Positions 38,155-46,357 are shown, counted from the stretch's first letter. The stretch: DNA of 64,000 nt from Paenibacillus sp. DCT19 (GCF_003268635.1 NZ_CP029639.1:476501-540500); one strand, 5' to 3'. Translations and numbers: made by a program. Notes: generated from the sequence alone by a model not told the origin.

Positions 38155-39168
38155 ATGTCTGAAAATGAACAAATCGTACTTGCATCTCGTCCAGAAGGTG
38201 CACCATCCCGTGACAATTTCCAATTTATAAATACACCACTTCCTGAACCGGAAGCAGGACAGGTTCTGGTTCGTACATTATATTTGTCTGTTGATCCGTA
38301 TATGCGAGGTCGGATGAAGGATACGAAGTCCTATTCACCACCCTATGCGCTGAACGAAGTGATTAAAGGCGGAGCAATTGGTCAAGTGGTGGAATCCTCG
38401 GAGCCTAATCTGCGTAAGGGTGACCTTGTGACAGGGATGTGGGGCTGGCAACGTTATGCGGCGGTTAATACAGGAGATCTTTCATTGATTGATACCGAAG
38501 AAGCTCCATTGACTGCATATTTGGGCGCGGTTGGACTTACGGGGCTAACAGCCTATTTCGGAATGGAGGATATCGGTAAACCTAAGGAAGGCGAGACGGT
38601 CGTTGTATCAGGCGCAGCAGGCGCGGTAGGGATGATCGCAGGACAGATTGCCAAGATCGTAGGCGCTCGTGTCGTAGGTATTGCTGGTTCTGATGAAAAA
38701 TGCGCATACCTCAAAGACAAATTAGGATTCGACGTGGTATTGAATTACAAACAAGAGAACGATATGACTGCTGCCATTGAACGGGTATGCCCTGATGGCG
38801 TAGATGTCTATTTTGATAATGTTGGCGGCGAAATTTCGGATGCGGTGTTGCGTCACATTAACCGCAATGCACGTATCCCATTGTGTGGACAGATCTCGTC
38901 CTATAACTTGGAGAAACCAGATATTGGTATGCGTCCGCAGACCCTGTTGTTAACCAATACAGCATTAATGAAGGGGTTCCTATTAGGTGACTACGCCAAG
39001 TCCTTTAAGGAAGGGCGTGCGAAGTTAGCTAAATGGATCAAAGCAGGTCATATTCAATATGAGGAAAACATTGTAGAAGGTTTCGAACAGACACCTGACG
39101 CATTTATGGGTCTCTTCTCAGGGGATAACCTGGGTAAACAACTAGTTAAGGTTGCCGACCCTGAGTAA
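38155..39168 (+). CDS. Zinc-independent NADP-dependent oxidoreductase (MDR family, YfmJ/CurA-like)
   Basis: 337 residues of the leukotriene B4 12-hydroxydehydrogenase/CurA branch of medium-chain reductases. Marks: N-terminal V-D-P-Y-M-R-G-R-M, the cofactor loop V-V-S-G-A-A-G-A-V-G (near residue 152) and V-D-V-Y-F-D-N-V-G-G. The catalytic-zinc cysteines of alcohol dehydrogenases are missing, as expected. Such enzymes reduce activated double bonds of enones or quinones with NADPH. AAGGAGG precedes ATG 38155. The gene stands alone between repeats and a terminator. Confidence 0.9.
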   Translation: MSENEQIVLASRPEGAPSRDNFQFINTPLPEPEAGQVLVRTLYLSVDPYMRGRMKDTKSYSPPYALNEVIKGGAIGQVVESSEPNLRKGDLVTGMWGWQRYAAVNTGDLSLIDTEEAPLTAYLGAVGLTGLTAYFGMEDIGKPKEGETVVVSGAAGAVGMIAGQIAKIVGARVVGIAGSDEKCAYLKDKLGFDVVLNYKQENDMTAAIERVCPDGVDVYFDNVGGEISDAVLRHINRNARIPLCGQISSYNLEKPDIGMRPQTLLLTNTALMKGFLLGDYAKSFKEGRAKLAKWIKAGHIQYEENIVEGFEQTPDAFMGLFSGDNLGKQLVKVADPE

Positions 39169-39180
39169 TGTAGATGAAAT

Positions 39181-39210
39181 GATGAAATGAGAATTGATGA
39201 AATGAGAATT
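39181..39210 (+). repeat. 15-base tandem repeat, two units
   Basis: GATGAAATGAGAATT occurs twice in tandem just after the oxidoreductase stop, with a partial third unit (GATGAAAT) on the left at 39173. Confidence 0.7.
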
Positions 39211-39322
39211 GATGTGAAGTGAAGTGTACTATCCCTTTTGGTTCTGCGGCTGAATTCCAATGGGACGCAACCACATGGAACTTAGCGCTATAGAACTTAG
39301 CCTTATAGAACGCTTAACCTTA

Positions 39323-39367
39323 AAAAGACACGTTCTTCCGCATACCGATGCAGAGAACGTGTCTTTT
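39323..39367. terminator. Bidirectional terminator between the oxidoreductase and ccdC
   Basis: AAAAGACACGTTCT pairs perfectly with AGAACGTGTCTTTT around a 17-base loop. Confidence 0.88.
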
Positions 39368-39399
39368 GGTGTGTCTATGTGTGTGAAAAAATGGAGCGG

Positions 39400-39438
39400 A
39401 GAAAGATACACTTCAGCGAGTTTTCAGACGCGACCTAG
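39400..39438 (+). repeat. Repeat family C, right-end copy overlapping the ccdC stop
   Basis: The word AAGATACACTTCAGCGAGTT and the following TTCAGACGCGACCTA match the right end of the family C unit at 59.26-59.29 kb (AAGATGCACTTCAGCGGGTT, then TTGAGACATGACCTA). The CTA at 39435-39437 is the reverse complement of the ccdC TAG stop. Confidence 0.6.
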
Positions 39439-39923
39439 GCTTCCTCTGCATTAATGACTTCTTTATAGTGCTTATACATGTACACACGCCAGCGGACGAT
39501 CATACCGAAGGCGAGTAGGAAGAATAGTCCACCTGTCTGTGGAATGGATACATAACGCTGGATAACTTCATGCAATATGAGCCGCACAGCGAGCAGTCCA
39601 AGCAAGATAAAAGCAAAGCTGCGTGAGCGCGTTGCGAATATTTCGCCGTTAATGCGTTCGAAGCGAGTACTGCGGATAAGCGGATACGAGAAAATAAACC
39701 AACCCACAAGCAGTGCAATAGCTGCCCACAGCAGTGGGACATGCGTTTCAGGAACGACAAACATGAGAAACCCTGTGCTCATACCGAGTGGTGGAATCAG
39801 AATTTTACGAATAGTGACAGGGCGATGACTGGCTTTCATGCGAATGAAGATGGCGAGCAGCGCCATGATGAGCATACCTAGAGTTGCACCGATCTGAAGG
39901 TAAAATGGACTAATTTGAGCCAC
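39435..39923 (-). CDS. ccdC: Cytochrome c biogenesis protein CcdC-like membrane protein
   Basis: A 162-residue protein with four to five spans (starting near residues 10, 40, 65, 105 and 130). It has the CcdC/DUF1453 blocks R-K-I-L-I-P-P-L-G-M-S-T-G, F-E-R-I-N-G-E-I-F-A-T-R-S-R-S-F and I-L-L-G-L-L-A-V-R. In B. subtilis ccdC sits near the thiol-disulfide gene ccdA, but it is not essential for cytochrome c making and its role is unclear. The start is GTG 39923, with AGAGGGA seven bases upstream; ATG 39977 would add a basic, non-conserved head. The TAG stop lies inside a family C repeat. Confidence 0.82.
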   Translation of the reverse strand: MAQISPFYLQIGATLGMLIMALLAIFIRMKASHRPVTIRKILIPPLGMSTGFLMFVVPETHVPLLWAAIALLVGWFIFSYPLIRSTRFERINGEIFATRSRSFAFILLGLLAVRLILHEVIQRYVSIPQTGGLFFLLAFGMIVRWRVYMYKHYKEVINAEEA

Positions 39924-40184
39924 GAAGATATCCCTCTTTCTGGAATAATATATTACTGAAGCCTTTCGGATCATCATGTGAAGTCTCAGAATTTTCTTTC
40001 CCTATTATATCACAAACGTAGTTTGCCGATAGAATGCTTAGTAAGCATTTTGACCGTATCTAAGGACGGCTAATAATCAGCAGATCATACGTATATCGCA
40101 CCGGTTGTAAGACGAACATTGTTCTTTGGAAATGGTTACTAGTGTAACCAATGGTAGGCGGTTTATTCGATTGAGGGACAAGTC
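39924..40184. other. Divergent region upstream of ccdC and the HEAT-like gene
   Basis: About 260 bases without a clear repeat or hairpin. I cannot name a promoter with confidence. Confidence 0.3.
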
Positions 40185-41339
40185 ATGAGTGAATATATGA
40201 GAAACAGAGTGCAGTGGTTTGGGAAATCCATGTCGGGATGGACGGAAACGGGAAGTAGTTATTTGGTTCAGGTGACCGGTTTAATCTGTGGAGGCGTGTT
40301 GGTGACACTCCTGGCCATCTATCTCGTTTTGTTGTGGAGAAATCGGCTGAAGCAACGAACGCTAAAACTCCAAAAAAAGGCCTTTCGCGACCTAATGGCT
40401 GATGATTCTTCACTTCGTCACTACCTTGCAGGAGGAGAGATCACACCAAAGCTGCTGGATGTGAGGAAAGTTCAGCAAAAAGCGCTACAGGAAGTGTTAC
40501 TGCAACAACTGGAGGAAAGTACGGATGATCTCCAAAGGGAACGGATTCGCTTCCTCGCAGGACAGGCCTTTGGTACGTTGTACCGGACACAGCTTGGTTC
40601 GATGAAATGGAGTGAACGTATTAATACATTGCTCTACATAGAGCAGTTTCAGATGACGGAACTTCTACCTAGGCTGGAAGAGATGATGCGTTCTTCGTTA
40701 TGTTCGATCCAGGAACGTTTTATTATTTTGAGAATTTACGCTAGATCAGGCTATGTACGATTAGTGAAAGAGCTGCTTAAGAGAAACACAGCCATGTCGG
40801 ATTCGCAATATTTGCAGATCATGCTATTACTTACGGATGAGATCTGGGAGAAGGTCGTTGACCACTATGCGGAGCTTCCTGTGCAGGCAAAGTGTAGCGT
40901 CGTGGATGCCATGCGTATTCGAAATGTGCAAACGACGAGGGAGCTGGCGTTATTAGAACGACTGCTATTCGAAGATCATGTAGAGCAGCGCATCTTTTCG
41001 CTGCGTGCCTTAGCCCAGATCGGCAGGATGAGTGATGGAACCAAGGATAAGCTATTACTTGCTTGGCATGAAGAGAGATGTATTCGATCACGTCTAGAAC
41101 GACTTATGTACGCTAGGTTGTTGGGACGTGTTCACACAGAGGGATTTATTGAGCATCTGAATGGACTTATGGGTGATCCCGCTTACGAAATAAGGCAGGA
41201 AGCTGCTAACTCTCTCGCTCAATATGATCAAGGAATCGAGAAATTACGCTGCGTAGCAAGAGTACATCCGGACAAATATGCGAGGCAGATAGCGGAAGAA
41301 ACGCTGGAAAGGAAGCAGTATGAACGAAAGATGGCTTGA
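40185..41339 (+). CDS. Membrane-anchored HEAT-repeat-like protein
   Basis: 384 residues: a short head, one membrane span (about 28-48, L-I-C-G-G-V-L-V-T-L-L-A-I-Y-L-V-L-L-W) and a long all-helical cytoplasmic part with paired helices of HEAT/armadillo type (for example M-G-D-P-A-Y-E-I-R-Q-E-A-A-N-S-L-A-Q-Y at about 327-345). Such domains are protein-docking surfaces. It overlaps the next gene, a membrane glycosyltransferase, by 20 bases, so the two are translated together and probably work as a complex, with this protein as partner or regulator. GAGGGA precedes ATG 40185. No exact family name. Confidence 0.75.
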   Translation: MSEYMRNRVQWFGKSMSGWTETGSSYLVQVTGLICGGVLVTLLAIYLVLLWRNRLKQRTLKLQKKAFRDLMADDSSLRHYLAGGEITPKLLDVRKVQQKALQEVLLQQLEESTDDLQRERIRFLAGQAFGTLYRTQLGSMKWSERINTLLYIEQFQMTELLPRLEEMMRSSLCSIQERFIILRIYARSGYVRLVKELLKRNTAMSDSQYLQIMLLLTDEIWEKVVDHYAELPVQAKCSVVDAMRIRNVQTTRELALLERLLFEDHVEQRIFSLRALAQIGRMSDGTKDKLLLAWHEERCIRSRLERLMYARLLGRVHTEGFIEHLNGLMGDPAYEIRQEAANSLAQYDQGIEKLRCVARVHPDKYARQIAEETLERKQYERKMA

Positions 41340-42792
41340 ACTGCTGCAGAGTTTAATTCTGTTATGTTATAAAGGCATATGGATATATCTCGTTGTTGTG
41401 ATCATCGCATGTATTTGGTTATTTCTAGCGGCCGTTCGTACGATGGTGCGAAAAAAGGATCTAGATCTGCTTCACTATGATGAAGTGCTTAATGAAGCAC
41501 TCGCTCCTCCGGTGTCTGTACTGTTACCAGTTCATAATCGAGAGAACACCATTATTGCGGATGTAAATCATCTCCTTGATATCCATTATGGCTGCTACGA
41601 AGTGATTGTGATTAATGACGGCTCAACAGACGATACGATGGAACGATTAATGGAAGTGTATAAACTGTCTACTGTTAAGAGCAAGATTCATTATTCGAGT
41701 ATTGGGCAGGCCGTTGGAGAGATCAGAGGTGCATATCGTTCATTGCGATACGATAATCTTGTCGTGGTCGATAAGCAGCATGGGGGACACTCCGATGCTT
41801 TGAATGCCGGAATACGTGTCTCACAATATCCGTATTTTGCATCCATTGGCCCTACAACCATGCTGGACAAATATGCATTTGTGAAAATAATGAAGCCTAT
41901 TATGGCTGCATTGCCTGACGAAGAAATTATCGCATGTGGTGGGCGATTAGAGCTTGCGAACTCGCAGAAGGTGTCCTGCTCCAGATTCCACATTCAGAGT
42001 GAAAAGCCTGTTGCAGATCTTCCAAAAAGTCCACTGCTTATGATGCAGAGAATTGAGTATATCCGTGCATTTCTCATCAGTGGATTGGGCTTGGTTAGAT
42101 ATAATATCAATACGTTATTGTTCACGTCAGAAGCTTTTGGATTGTTCAAAAAAAGTTATGTTATGGAAGTCGGAGGATATAATCCTGATCCGAGAATGGC
42201 ACACCTAGAGCTGATCATGCGTCTTCACAAGCACATGAAACAGATCAAGGGCAGGGGGCGAATCGTGTATATAGACGATCCCGTGTGCAGCACAAAAGTG
42301 CCTGAGTCATGTGCTGGGCTGCACCAGCAGCGAATACGCTGGCATCGTCAGTTGACCAACACTATGTGGGAGCAACGGGAGATGGCAGGCAATCCGAAGT
42401 ACGGTTGGATGGGCATGGTGACGATCCCTTATTTTATTATGGTTGAATTGATTGGGCCTGTTTTGGAAATAGGGACGCTATTGCTATTATTCATAGGTCT
42501 GCTGCTGCCGTTTGTGGAGAACAGTCTATTAGTTGTGCTGGGTATGCTCTTACTGCTCTACGGTTCACTCCTATCTGCGGCAGTCATTCTATTTGAAGTT
42601 TGGCTGGCGCGTAGAAGGTATACGGCACGTGAAGTCACACGTCTGTTCTTGTACGCGTTATCCGAATCGTTCTGGTTCAGACCGATGAATAACATCTTCC
42701 GTATTCATGGACTCATCAAAGCTCTTTGGAGTCTGAGAGAGCATGGAGACTCAGGAAGGTCGGCTTATTCGGGGCTTCGGGCAGATAAGTAA
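41320..42792 (+). CDS. Membrane glycosyltransferase, family 2, with degenerate DxD motif
   Basis: 490 residues: one N-terminal span (about 18-40), a GT-A domain with V-S-V-L-L-P-V-H-N-R-E-N-T and V-I-N-D-G-S-T-D-D (about 100), K-Q-H-G-G-H-S-D-A-L-N-A-G-I, and Q-R-I-R-W (about 337) of the Q-x-x-R-W type, then four C-terminal spans. The layout is that of processive polysaccharide synthases. The metal-binding DxD, expected just after the A-L-N-A-G-I strand as I-D-A-D, reads I-G-P-T-T at about residue 178. It could be inactive, or use another metal mode. AAAGGAAG precedes the ATG, which overlaps the HEAT-like gene by 20 bases. Proposed role: exopolysaccharide synthesis. Confidence 0.82.
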   Translation: MNERWLELLQSLILLCYKGIWIYLVVVIIACIWLFLAAVRTMVRKKDLDLLHYDEVLNEALAPPVSVLLPVHNRENTIIADVNHLLDIHYGCYEVIVINDGSTDDTMERLMEVYKLSTVKSKIHYSSIGQAVGEIRGAYRSLRYDNLVVVDKQHGGHSDALNAGIRVSQYPYFASIGPTTMLDKYAFVKIMKPIMAALPDEEIIACGGRLELANSQKVSCSRFHIQSEKPVADLPKSPLLMMQRIEYIRAFLISGLGLVRYNINTLLFTSEAFGLFKKSYVMEVGGYNPDPRMAHLELIMRLHKHMKQIKGRGRIVYIDDPVCSTKVPESCAGLHQQRIRWHRQLTNTMWEQREMAGNPKYGWMGMVTIPYFIMVELIGPVLEIGTLLLLFIGLLLPFVENSLLVVLGMLLLLYGSLLSAAVILFEVWLARRRYTAREVTRLFLYALSESFWFRPMNNIFRIHGLIKALWSLREHGDSGRSAYSGLRADK

Positions 42793-42812
42793 AAGTGCTG
42801 GTAGTTTCACAG

Positions 42813-43000
42813 TATAAGTGCGTGTTCAAAAAGGGCGGTTTTCAGTACCAAGAAGATGGGATGAAGATAGAAATGGAGTAGCGGAGCGTAGATGGAGCTA
42901 CGTGAGCAACGGATATTTCGGCTGAATCCCATATTCGATGCTGAGATGCCGCTCGCGCATCCTTCGTAATCAAAAGCGGACTTTTTGAACAACCTCTATA
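42813..43000 (+). mobile_element. Repeat family B, copy 2: 188-base MITE-like element
   Basis: Nearly identical to 37759-37946, same length, same inverted ends. Like copy 1 it lies just after a plus-strand stop codon (20 bases past the glycosyltransferase stop). An open frame across it on the minus strand is not coding. Confidence 0.75.
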
Positions 43001-43065
43001 ATTGAATTAAACTTTATTGTGTGGGACAGGATAAGAGGCGATGTCTAGGACACAATCATATAAAA

Positions 43066-43101
43066 CAAGAGGGTTGCAGGGATGATGCTGCAGCCCTCTT
43101 G
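43066..43101. terminator. Bidirectional terminator downstream of the tetR gene
   Basis: CAAGAGGGTTGCAG pairs perfectly with CTGCAGCCCTCTTG around an eight-base loop. Confidence 0.85.
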
Positions 43102-43144
43102 CGTGTTTATGAGTTACTCGCGGGATATGGTAGGAGACAGTTAA

Positions 43145-43720
43145 CTAATTGTCTGTACGAAGATGCTTTAAGCCGTCAAGGAAGGCTGAAATCGTAAGAT
43201 GTAGGCTCTCGCTTGCTTCGAAATTCATGGCGAACCCACCTTGTGCACCAATGGAGGCAAAGCCATGACACAGACTTCGTAGTCCACGCACCGCATGAAG
43301 CGCATCGGCTTCGGACAGTCCATACGGCTGTAAAGAGTCTAGCAACAACTGTAGCGCTACGGTGCTGGCCGCAGCGAGTTGTGGCTCATCCCGATCAGGG
43401 GCATGGAAGGAAGCTTCGTAAAGCCCAGGGTGCTGGCGTACAAAATGAATATAGGCGGTAGCGATATCCTGAATGGCTTCGCTACCGACACGTCCTGCGG
43501 CGGCCACGGTTAAAGCCTGGCCGAGCTGCTCTACGGACATCAGCGCAAGTTCCTGGCGAAGCCCGGGTAAACCGCTGATGTGGTTATAAAGCGACGGGGA
43601 GCGCACATCGAGCCGCTGGGCCAATGCGGCCAGCGTCAGCGCATGAAATCCGTCGCTGTCAGCAAGCTGGGACGCGGCATTCAGCAGCATGCCGCGATCC
43701 AGCCCTTGCCGCGGGCTCAT
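43145..43720 (-). CDS. TetR-family transcriptional regulator
   Basis: 191 residues. The N-terminal HTH reads L-A-A-L-A-Q-R-L-D-V-R-S-P-S-L-Y-N-H-I (about 30-48), and the C-terminal part belongs to the WHG (TetR_C) type: R-G-L-R-S-L-C-H-G-F-A. It overlaps the MBL hydrolase gene by four bases and is its downstream partner, so both are probably repressed from the two operators at 44458-44496. The pair is clearly more GC-rich than its neighbours. The inducing ligand is unknown. Confidence 0.88.
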   Translation of the reverse strand: MSPRQGLDRGMLLNAASQLADSDGFHALTLAALAQRLDVRSPSLYNHISGLPGLRQELALMSVEQLGQALTVAAAGRVGSEAIQDIATAYIHFVRQHPGLYEASFHAPDRDEPQLAAASTVALQLLLDSLQPYGLSEADALHAVRGLRSLCHGFASIGAQGGFAMNFEASESLHLTISAFLDGLKHLRTDN

Positions 43721-44442
43721 CGAAGCCCTCCGGCAGGGCGCAGCCGTTGCTCGGCGTCAGCCATTGCTGCGCGCATCGCCGCTGCCGGCTGACGTAACAT
43801 TCGTCCGTGGCCTACAGCCAGCACGGACGGCTCCAGCTCAGCCAAGCGCTTGGCGCTGGCAAGAGCGGTTTCACGGTGCCATGTGGCAAGCGCAGGAAAT
43901 GGAAAGAGTGGGCGTAGCTGACCGGCAACGGCCAAGCCGCCATGCAGTTGATAGGCATCGCCGGCGATGAGGACGCCGCTGCGCGTATCCATAAACGCCA
44001 TATGCCCTGGTGTGTGACCAGGAGTAGCAATCGCCAGTAACGATCCAATGCGATCCCCATCTTCGAGCAGGCGATCGGGGCGGGTGTGAATGTTCTTGGG
44101 TACACTGCCCCGTACCGGAGTCTGCGGTTCATCAGGTAATAACGAAGCATCTCCAGTGAGTAGTGCAGCGTCCCGTCTAGAGATGATCACCTCTACATCA
44201 GGGAGTGCATTCTTGAGACCGTCTAAGGCGCCAACATGGTCACCATGGGCGTGAGTTAGAATCACTTTGGTGATAGGTTTGTTAAGAGATTGAGCAGTGG
44301 CGAGGATACCCTTGAGACTGAACGGCATCCCTGCATCGACAAGAGTTAATTCACTGTCCTCTTCAACAAGATAAACGTTCACAGGAAAGAGCCGAGGTAG
44401 GAATGAAACCTGAATGACATTATATTCACATGTAATACGCAT
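43717..44442 (-). CDS. MBL-fold metallo-hydrolase
   Basis: A 241-residue metallo-beta-lactamase-fold hydrolase with T-H-A-H-G-D-H-V-G (H-x-H-x-D-H zinc motif), A-T-P-G-H-T-P-G-H and G-D-A-Y, followed by a late V-G-H-G-R. A member of the broad group that includes lactonases, glyoxalase II and sulfur dioxygenases; substrate unknown. AAGGAGG lies seven bases before ATG 44442. It leads a two-gene operon with tetR. GC content rises through the 3' half. Confidence 0.88.
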   Translation of the reverse strand: MRITCEYNVIQVSFLPRLFPVNVYLVEEDSELTLVDAGMPFSLKGILATAQSLNKPITKVILTHAHGDHVGALDGLKNALPDVEVIISRRDAALLTGDASLLPDEPQTPVRGSVPKNIHTRPDRLLEDGDRIGSLLAIATPGHTPGHMAFMDTRSGVLIAGDAYQLHGGLAVAGQLRPLFPFPALATWHRETALASAKRLAELEPSVLAVGHGRMLRQPAAAMRAAMADAEQRLRPAGGLR

Positions 44443-44457
44443 CGTAATTCCTCCTTA

Positions 44458-44496
44458 AAACTAATGGTATTAGTAATATAACTAATGTCATTAGTT
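44458..44496. promoter_or_regulatory. Two palindromic operators upstream of the MBL/TetR operon
   Basis: AACTAATGTCATTAGTT (44480-44496) is a perfect 17-base palindrome about a central T. A second, near-perfect one (AAACTAATGGTATTAGTA) lies at 44458-44475. Their position 16-55 bases before the MBL start is right for self-repression by the TetR regulator. Confidence 0.7.
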
Positions 44497-44558
44497 TTCG
44501 CAATACCCTTTGCAAAAATAAACAAAGATACGAAAAGATTATTTTAACAAAAAAAGCG

Positions 44559-44656
44559 TTTTCAAAATAAAGATTACCGATTATAATGATCAAGTAAGCC
44601 CTTTCATATGTCTATCTTATTGGAGCCTTTCGCGAAGCGGAGGGCTCACTTTTTTG
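44559..44656 (+). ncRNA. Candidate short transcript (orphan promoter plus terminator)
   Basis: TTTTCA (44559-44564), 17 bases, then TATAAT (44582-44587) is a good promoter. About 35 bases downstream GAGCC..GCG pairs with CGC-like..GGCTC (44623-44647) and is followed by six Ts. No plus-strand gene lies between, so a transcript of about 65 bases from about 44594 to 44656 would result: either a small RNA or an attenuated leader of the Rrf2 gene, which starts 207 bases on and has its own strong promoter. Confidence 0.4.
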
Positions 44657-44771
44657 TTTTCTTTAATAGGTTAAATACATAGTGATCAAGTAAAGGGTGA
44701 GCTTGGATGTGAGGCTGTATATATAGACACATCAAGGGATATCCTGTGTTCAGGCACTGCGAGAGAAGAAG

Positions 44772-44809
44772 TTGACAAACATAACTGTCATTCATATAAT
44801 AACAGTTAT
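44772..44809 (+). promoter_or_regulatory. Consensus promoter with overlapping operator of the Rrf2 gene
   Basis: TTGACA (44772-44777), 17 bases, TATAAT (44795-44800): a perfect sigma-A promoter. ATAACTGT (44781-44788) and ACAGTTAT (44802-44809) form an inverted repeat spaced 13 bases, wrapped around the -10, as expected for autorepression by the regulator. Confidence 0.75.
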
Positions 44810-44862
44810 ACTTACCTTGGATTGAAGTCCATCGGTGTTTTTTGCCGGGAAGGGAGTAAGTC

Positions 44863-45327
44863 ATGAACAGCGAGTTTACCATTGCCGTCCATTGTCTTGT
44901 GTTTCTATCCATGAAGGAAGACTGTATGGCCAATAGTGAAGATTTATCTCAGAGTGTAGGTACACACCCTGCAAGAGTTCGTAAGGTGCTGAGTGTGCTG
45001 CGGAAGCATGGGTATTTGACAACCAAAGAAGGCGCTCACGGAGGGTACCTGCTTAATCGTGCAAGTGATGAGATCAAGCTTGGGGAATTGTACAGACTGG
45101 TTGCCGGAGGTTCACTTGGACCCAATTGGTGTTCTGGCGAATCAGGTTCGCCATGCGTTGTGTCCTCTAACATGAGGGATGTCATGGGAGGCATATATGA
45201 CGGAGGCGAGGAAGCGCTGAGCATTTATTTTGATCGCATTTCCATCGAGGATGTGAAGCATCGGATCGGGAAAAGTGAAGGGCTATCTAAGTCCATGAAT
45301 GAGTTACTGAGACAAGATAAGAATTAA
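44863..45327 (+). CDS. Rrf2-family transcriptional regulator (YwnA-like)
   Basis: 154 residues with the Rrf2 start N-S-E-F-T-I-A-V-H-C-L-V-F-L-S and wing H-G-G-Y-L-L-N-R-A. In NsrR and IscR three cysteines bind an iron-sulfur cluster; here only two central cysteines occur (P-N-W-C-S, eight residues, P-C-V), so a cluster is doubtful and thiol sensing is possible. AGGGAG precedes ATG 44863. Its own strong promoter carries an inverted repeat. A nitroreductase lies downstream and may be a target; a YwnB-like reductase also occurs at 58.5 kb, and B. subtilis ywnA is adjacent to ywnB. Confidence 0.87.
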   Translation: MNSEFTIAVHCLVFLSMKEDCMANSEDLSQSVGTHPARVRKVLSVLRKHGYLTTKEGAHGGYLLNRASDEIKLGELYRLVAGGSLGPNWCSGESGSPCVVSSNMRDVMGGIYDGGEEALSIYFDRISIEDVKHRIGKSEGLSKSMNELLRQDKN

Positions 45328-45658
45328 TTCTGGCTACAGAATTGATGTGGCTACAGTTTATATGTATACATTTCATATTTAGGCTCAGTTCTGATACCCT
45401 GTGATTATGGGGACACTGCAGACTGCGTATAGAACATAACAAGCGTTGCCCCGGTTTCGCGATTCATGAAGGCTTCAAGATTATTCCGGGCATAACGTGA
45501 ACACAGATAGAGTTAATCTTCTGCGCTGATGTTATTTTCGGAAGGTGGGTATGTCATTACACCACTTATCATGGTTGTTGGATCAAAGCCTTGCGAAATT
45601 AAAAGCGATATAACAGCAATGATATTTACAATAATCAATAGAAATAGGAGTGGAGAAC
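45328..45658 (+). other. Long gap between the Rrf2 and nitroreductase genes
   Basis: About 330 bases. No clear terminator after the Rrf2 gene, so the two could share a transcript. I see no hairpin or operator I can name; a promoter cannot be called with confidence. Confidence 0.3.
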
Positions 45659-46276
45659 ATGTCTAACAATGAAACACTTCGCGTAATTAGCGAACGTCAC
45701 GCTGTCAAAAAATACGAAAAAGGTTTTGTATTGCCTGAGGCTGACCTGAATGCAATCTTGACTGCAGCTTCCGAAGCACCATCTTCTTGGAATCTGCAAC
45801 ACTGGAAATTCCTCGTTATTGAATCCGAAGCGGACAAAGCTAAATTGTTGCCAATCGCTTATGGCCAAAGTCAAATCGTAGACAGCTCGGTTACAATCGC
45901 TGTTCTGGGTGACCTGGAAGCTAACCGCAACACCTTCATCTACGATCAAGCTGTTGAAGCTGGTGCATTGCCTGGTGAGGTTCGTGATGCGTTGGTTGGA
46001 CAAATCAACGGTGCTTACCAAAGCGCGCAAACTGCTCGTGATGAAGCGATCCGTAACGCGTCATTTGCTTCACAAAACATTATGCTCGCTGCACGTTCTT
46101 TGGGATATGATACTTGCCCAATGGGTGGTTACAATCCACAACAATTGGTTGAAACGTTCAACATTCCTGCACGTTACATCCCAACATTGTTGATCACTGT
46201 TGGTAAAGCTGCAGAGCCAGCTCGCCCAGCAGGTCGTTTCCCATTATCTGAAACTGTAGTTAAAGGTTCTTTCTAA
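45659..46276 (+). CDS. NAD(P)H-dependent nitroreductase
   Basis: A 205-residue FMN enzyme of the nitroreductase family (YodC/YdgI branch). Marks: E-R-H-A-V-K-K-Y-E (the basic FMN contact R-x-x-x-K-K-Y), A-P-S-S-W-N-L-Q-H-W-K-F (FMN ring contact), A-S-F-A-S-Q-N-I-M-L-A-A and G-Y-D-T-C-P-M-G-G-Y near the C-terminus. Such enzymes reduce nitro compounds or quinones. ATG 45659 has AGGAG eight bases before. Codon use is very even and highly biased, suggesting strong expression. A terminator follows. Confidence 0.92.
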   Translation: MSNNETLRVISERHAVKKYEKGFVLPEADLNAILTAASEAPSSWNLQHWKFLVIESEADKAKLLPIAYGQSQIVDSSVTIAVLGDLEANRNTFIYDQAVEAGALPGEVRDALVGQINGAYQSAQTARDEAIRNASFASQNIMLAARSLGYDTCPMGGYNPQQLVETFNIPARYIPTLLITVGKAAEPARPAGRFPLSETVVKGSF

Positions 46277-46319
46277 GATAGAGCTACTATAAGCACCATT
46301 ATACGGTGTGTATAAATTC

Positions 46320-46357
46320 AGCCGCATGTTCCTCAAGTGAGGGAACATGCGGCTGTT
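46320..46357 (+). terminator. Rho-independent terminator of the nitroreductase gene
   Basis: GCCGCATGTTCC pairs with GGAACATGCGGC around a short loop, then GTTTTG. Confidence 0.85.

Noticed and set aside
42807..42992. A 61-residue minus-strand frame after the glycosyltransferase gene
   Set aside because: It lies entirely in repeat B; the near-identical copy at 37.8 kb does not keep it as a gene.
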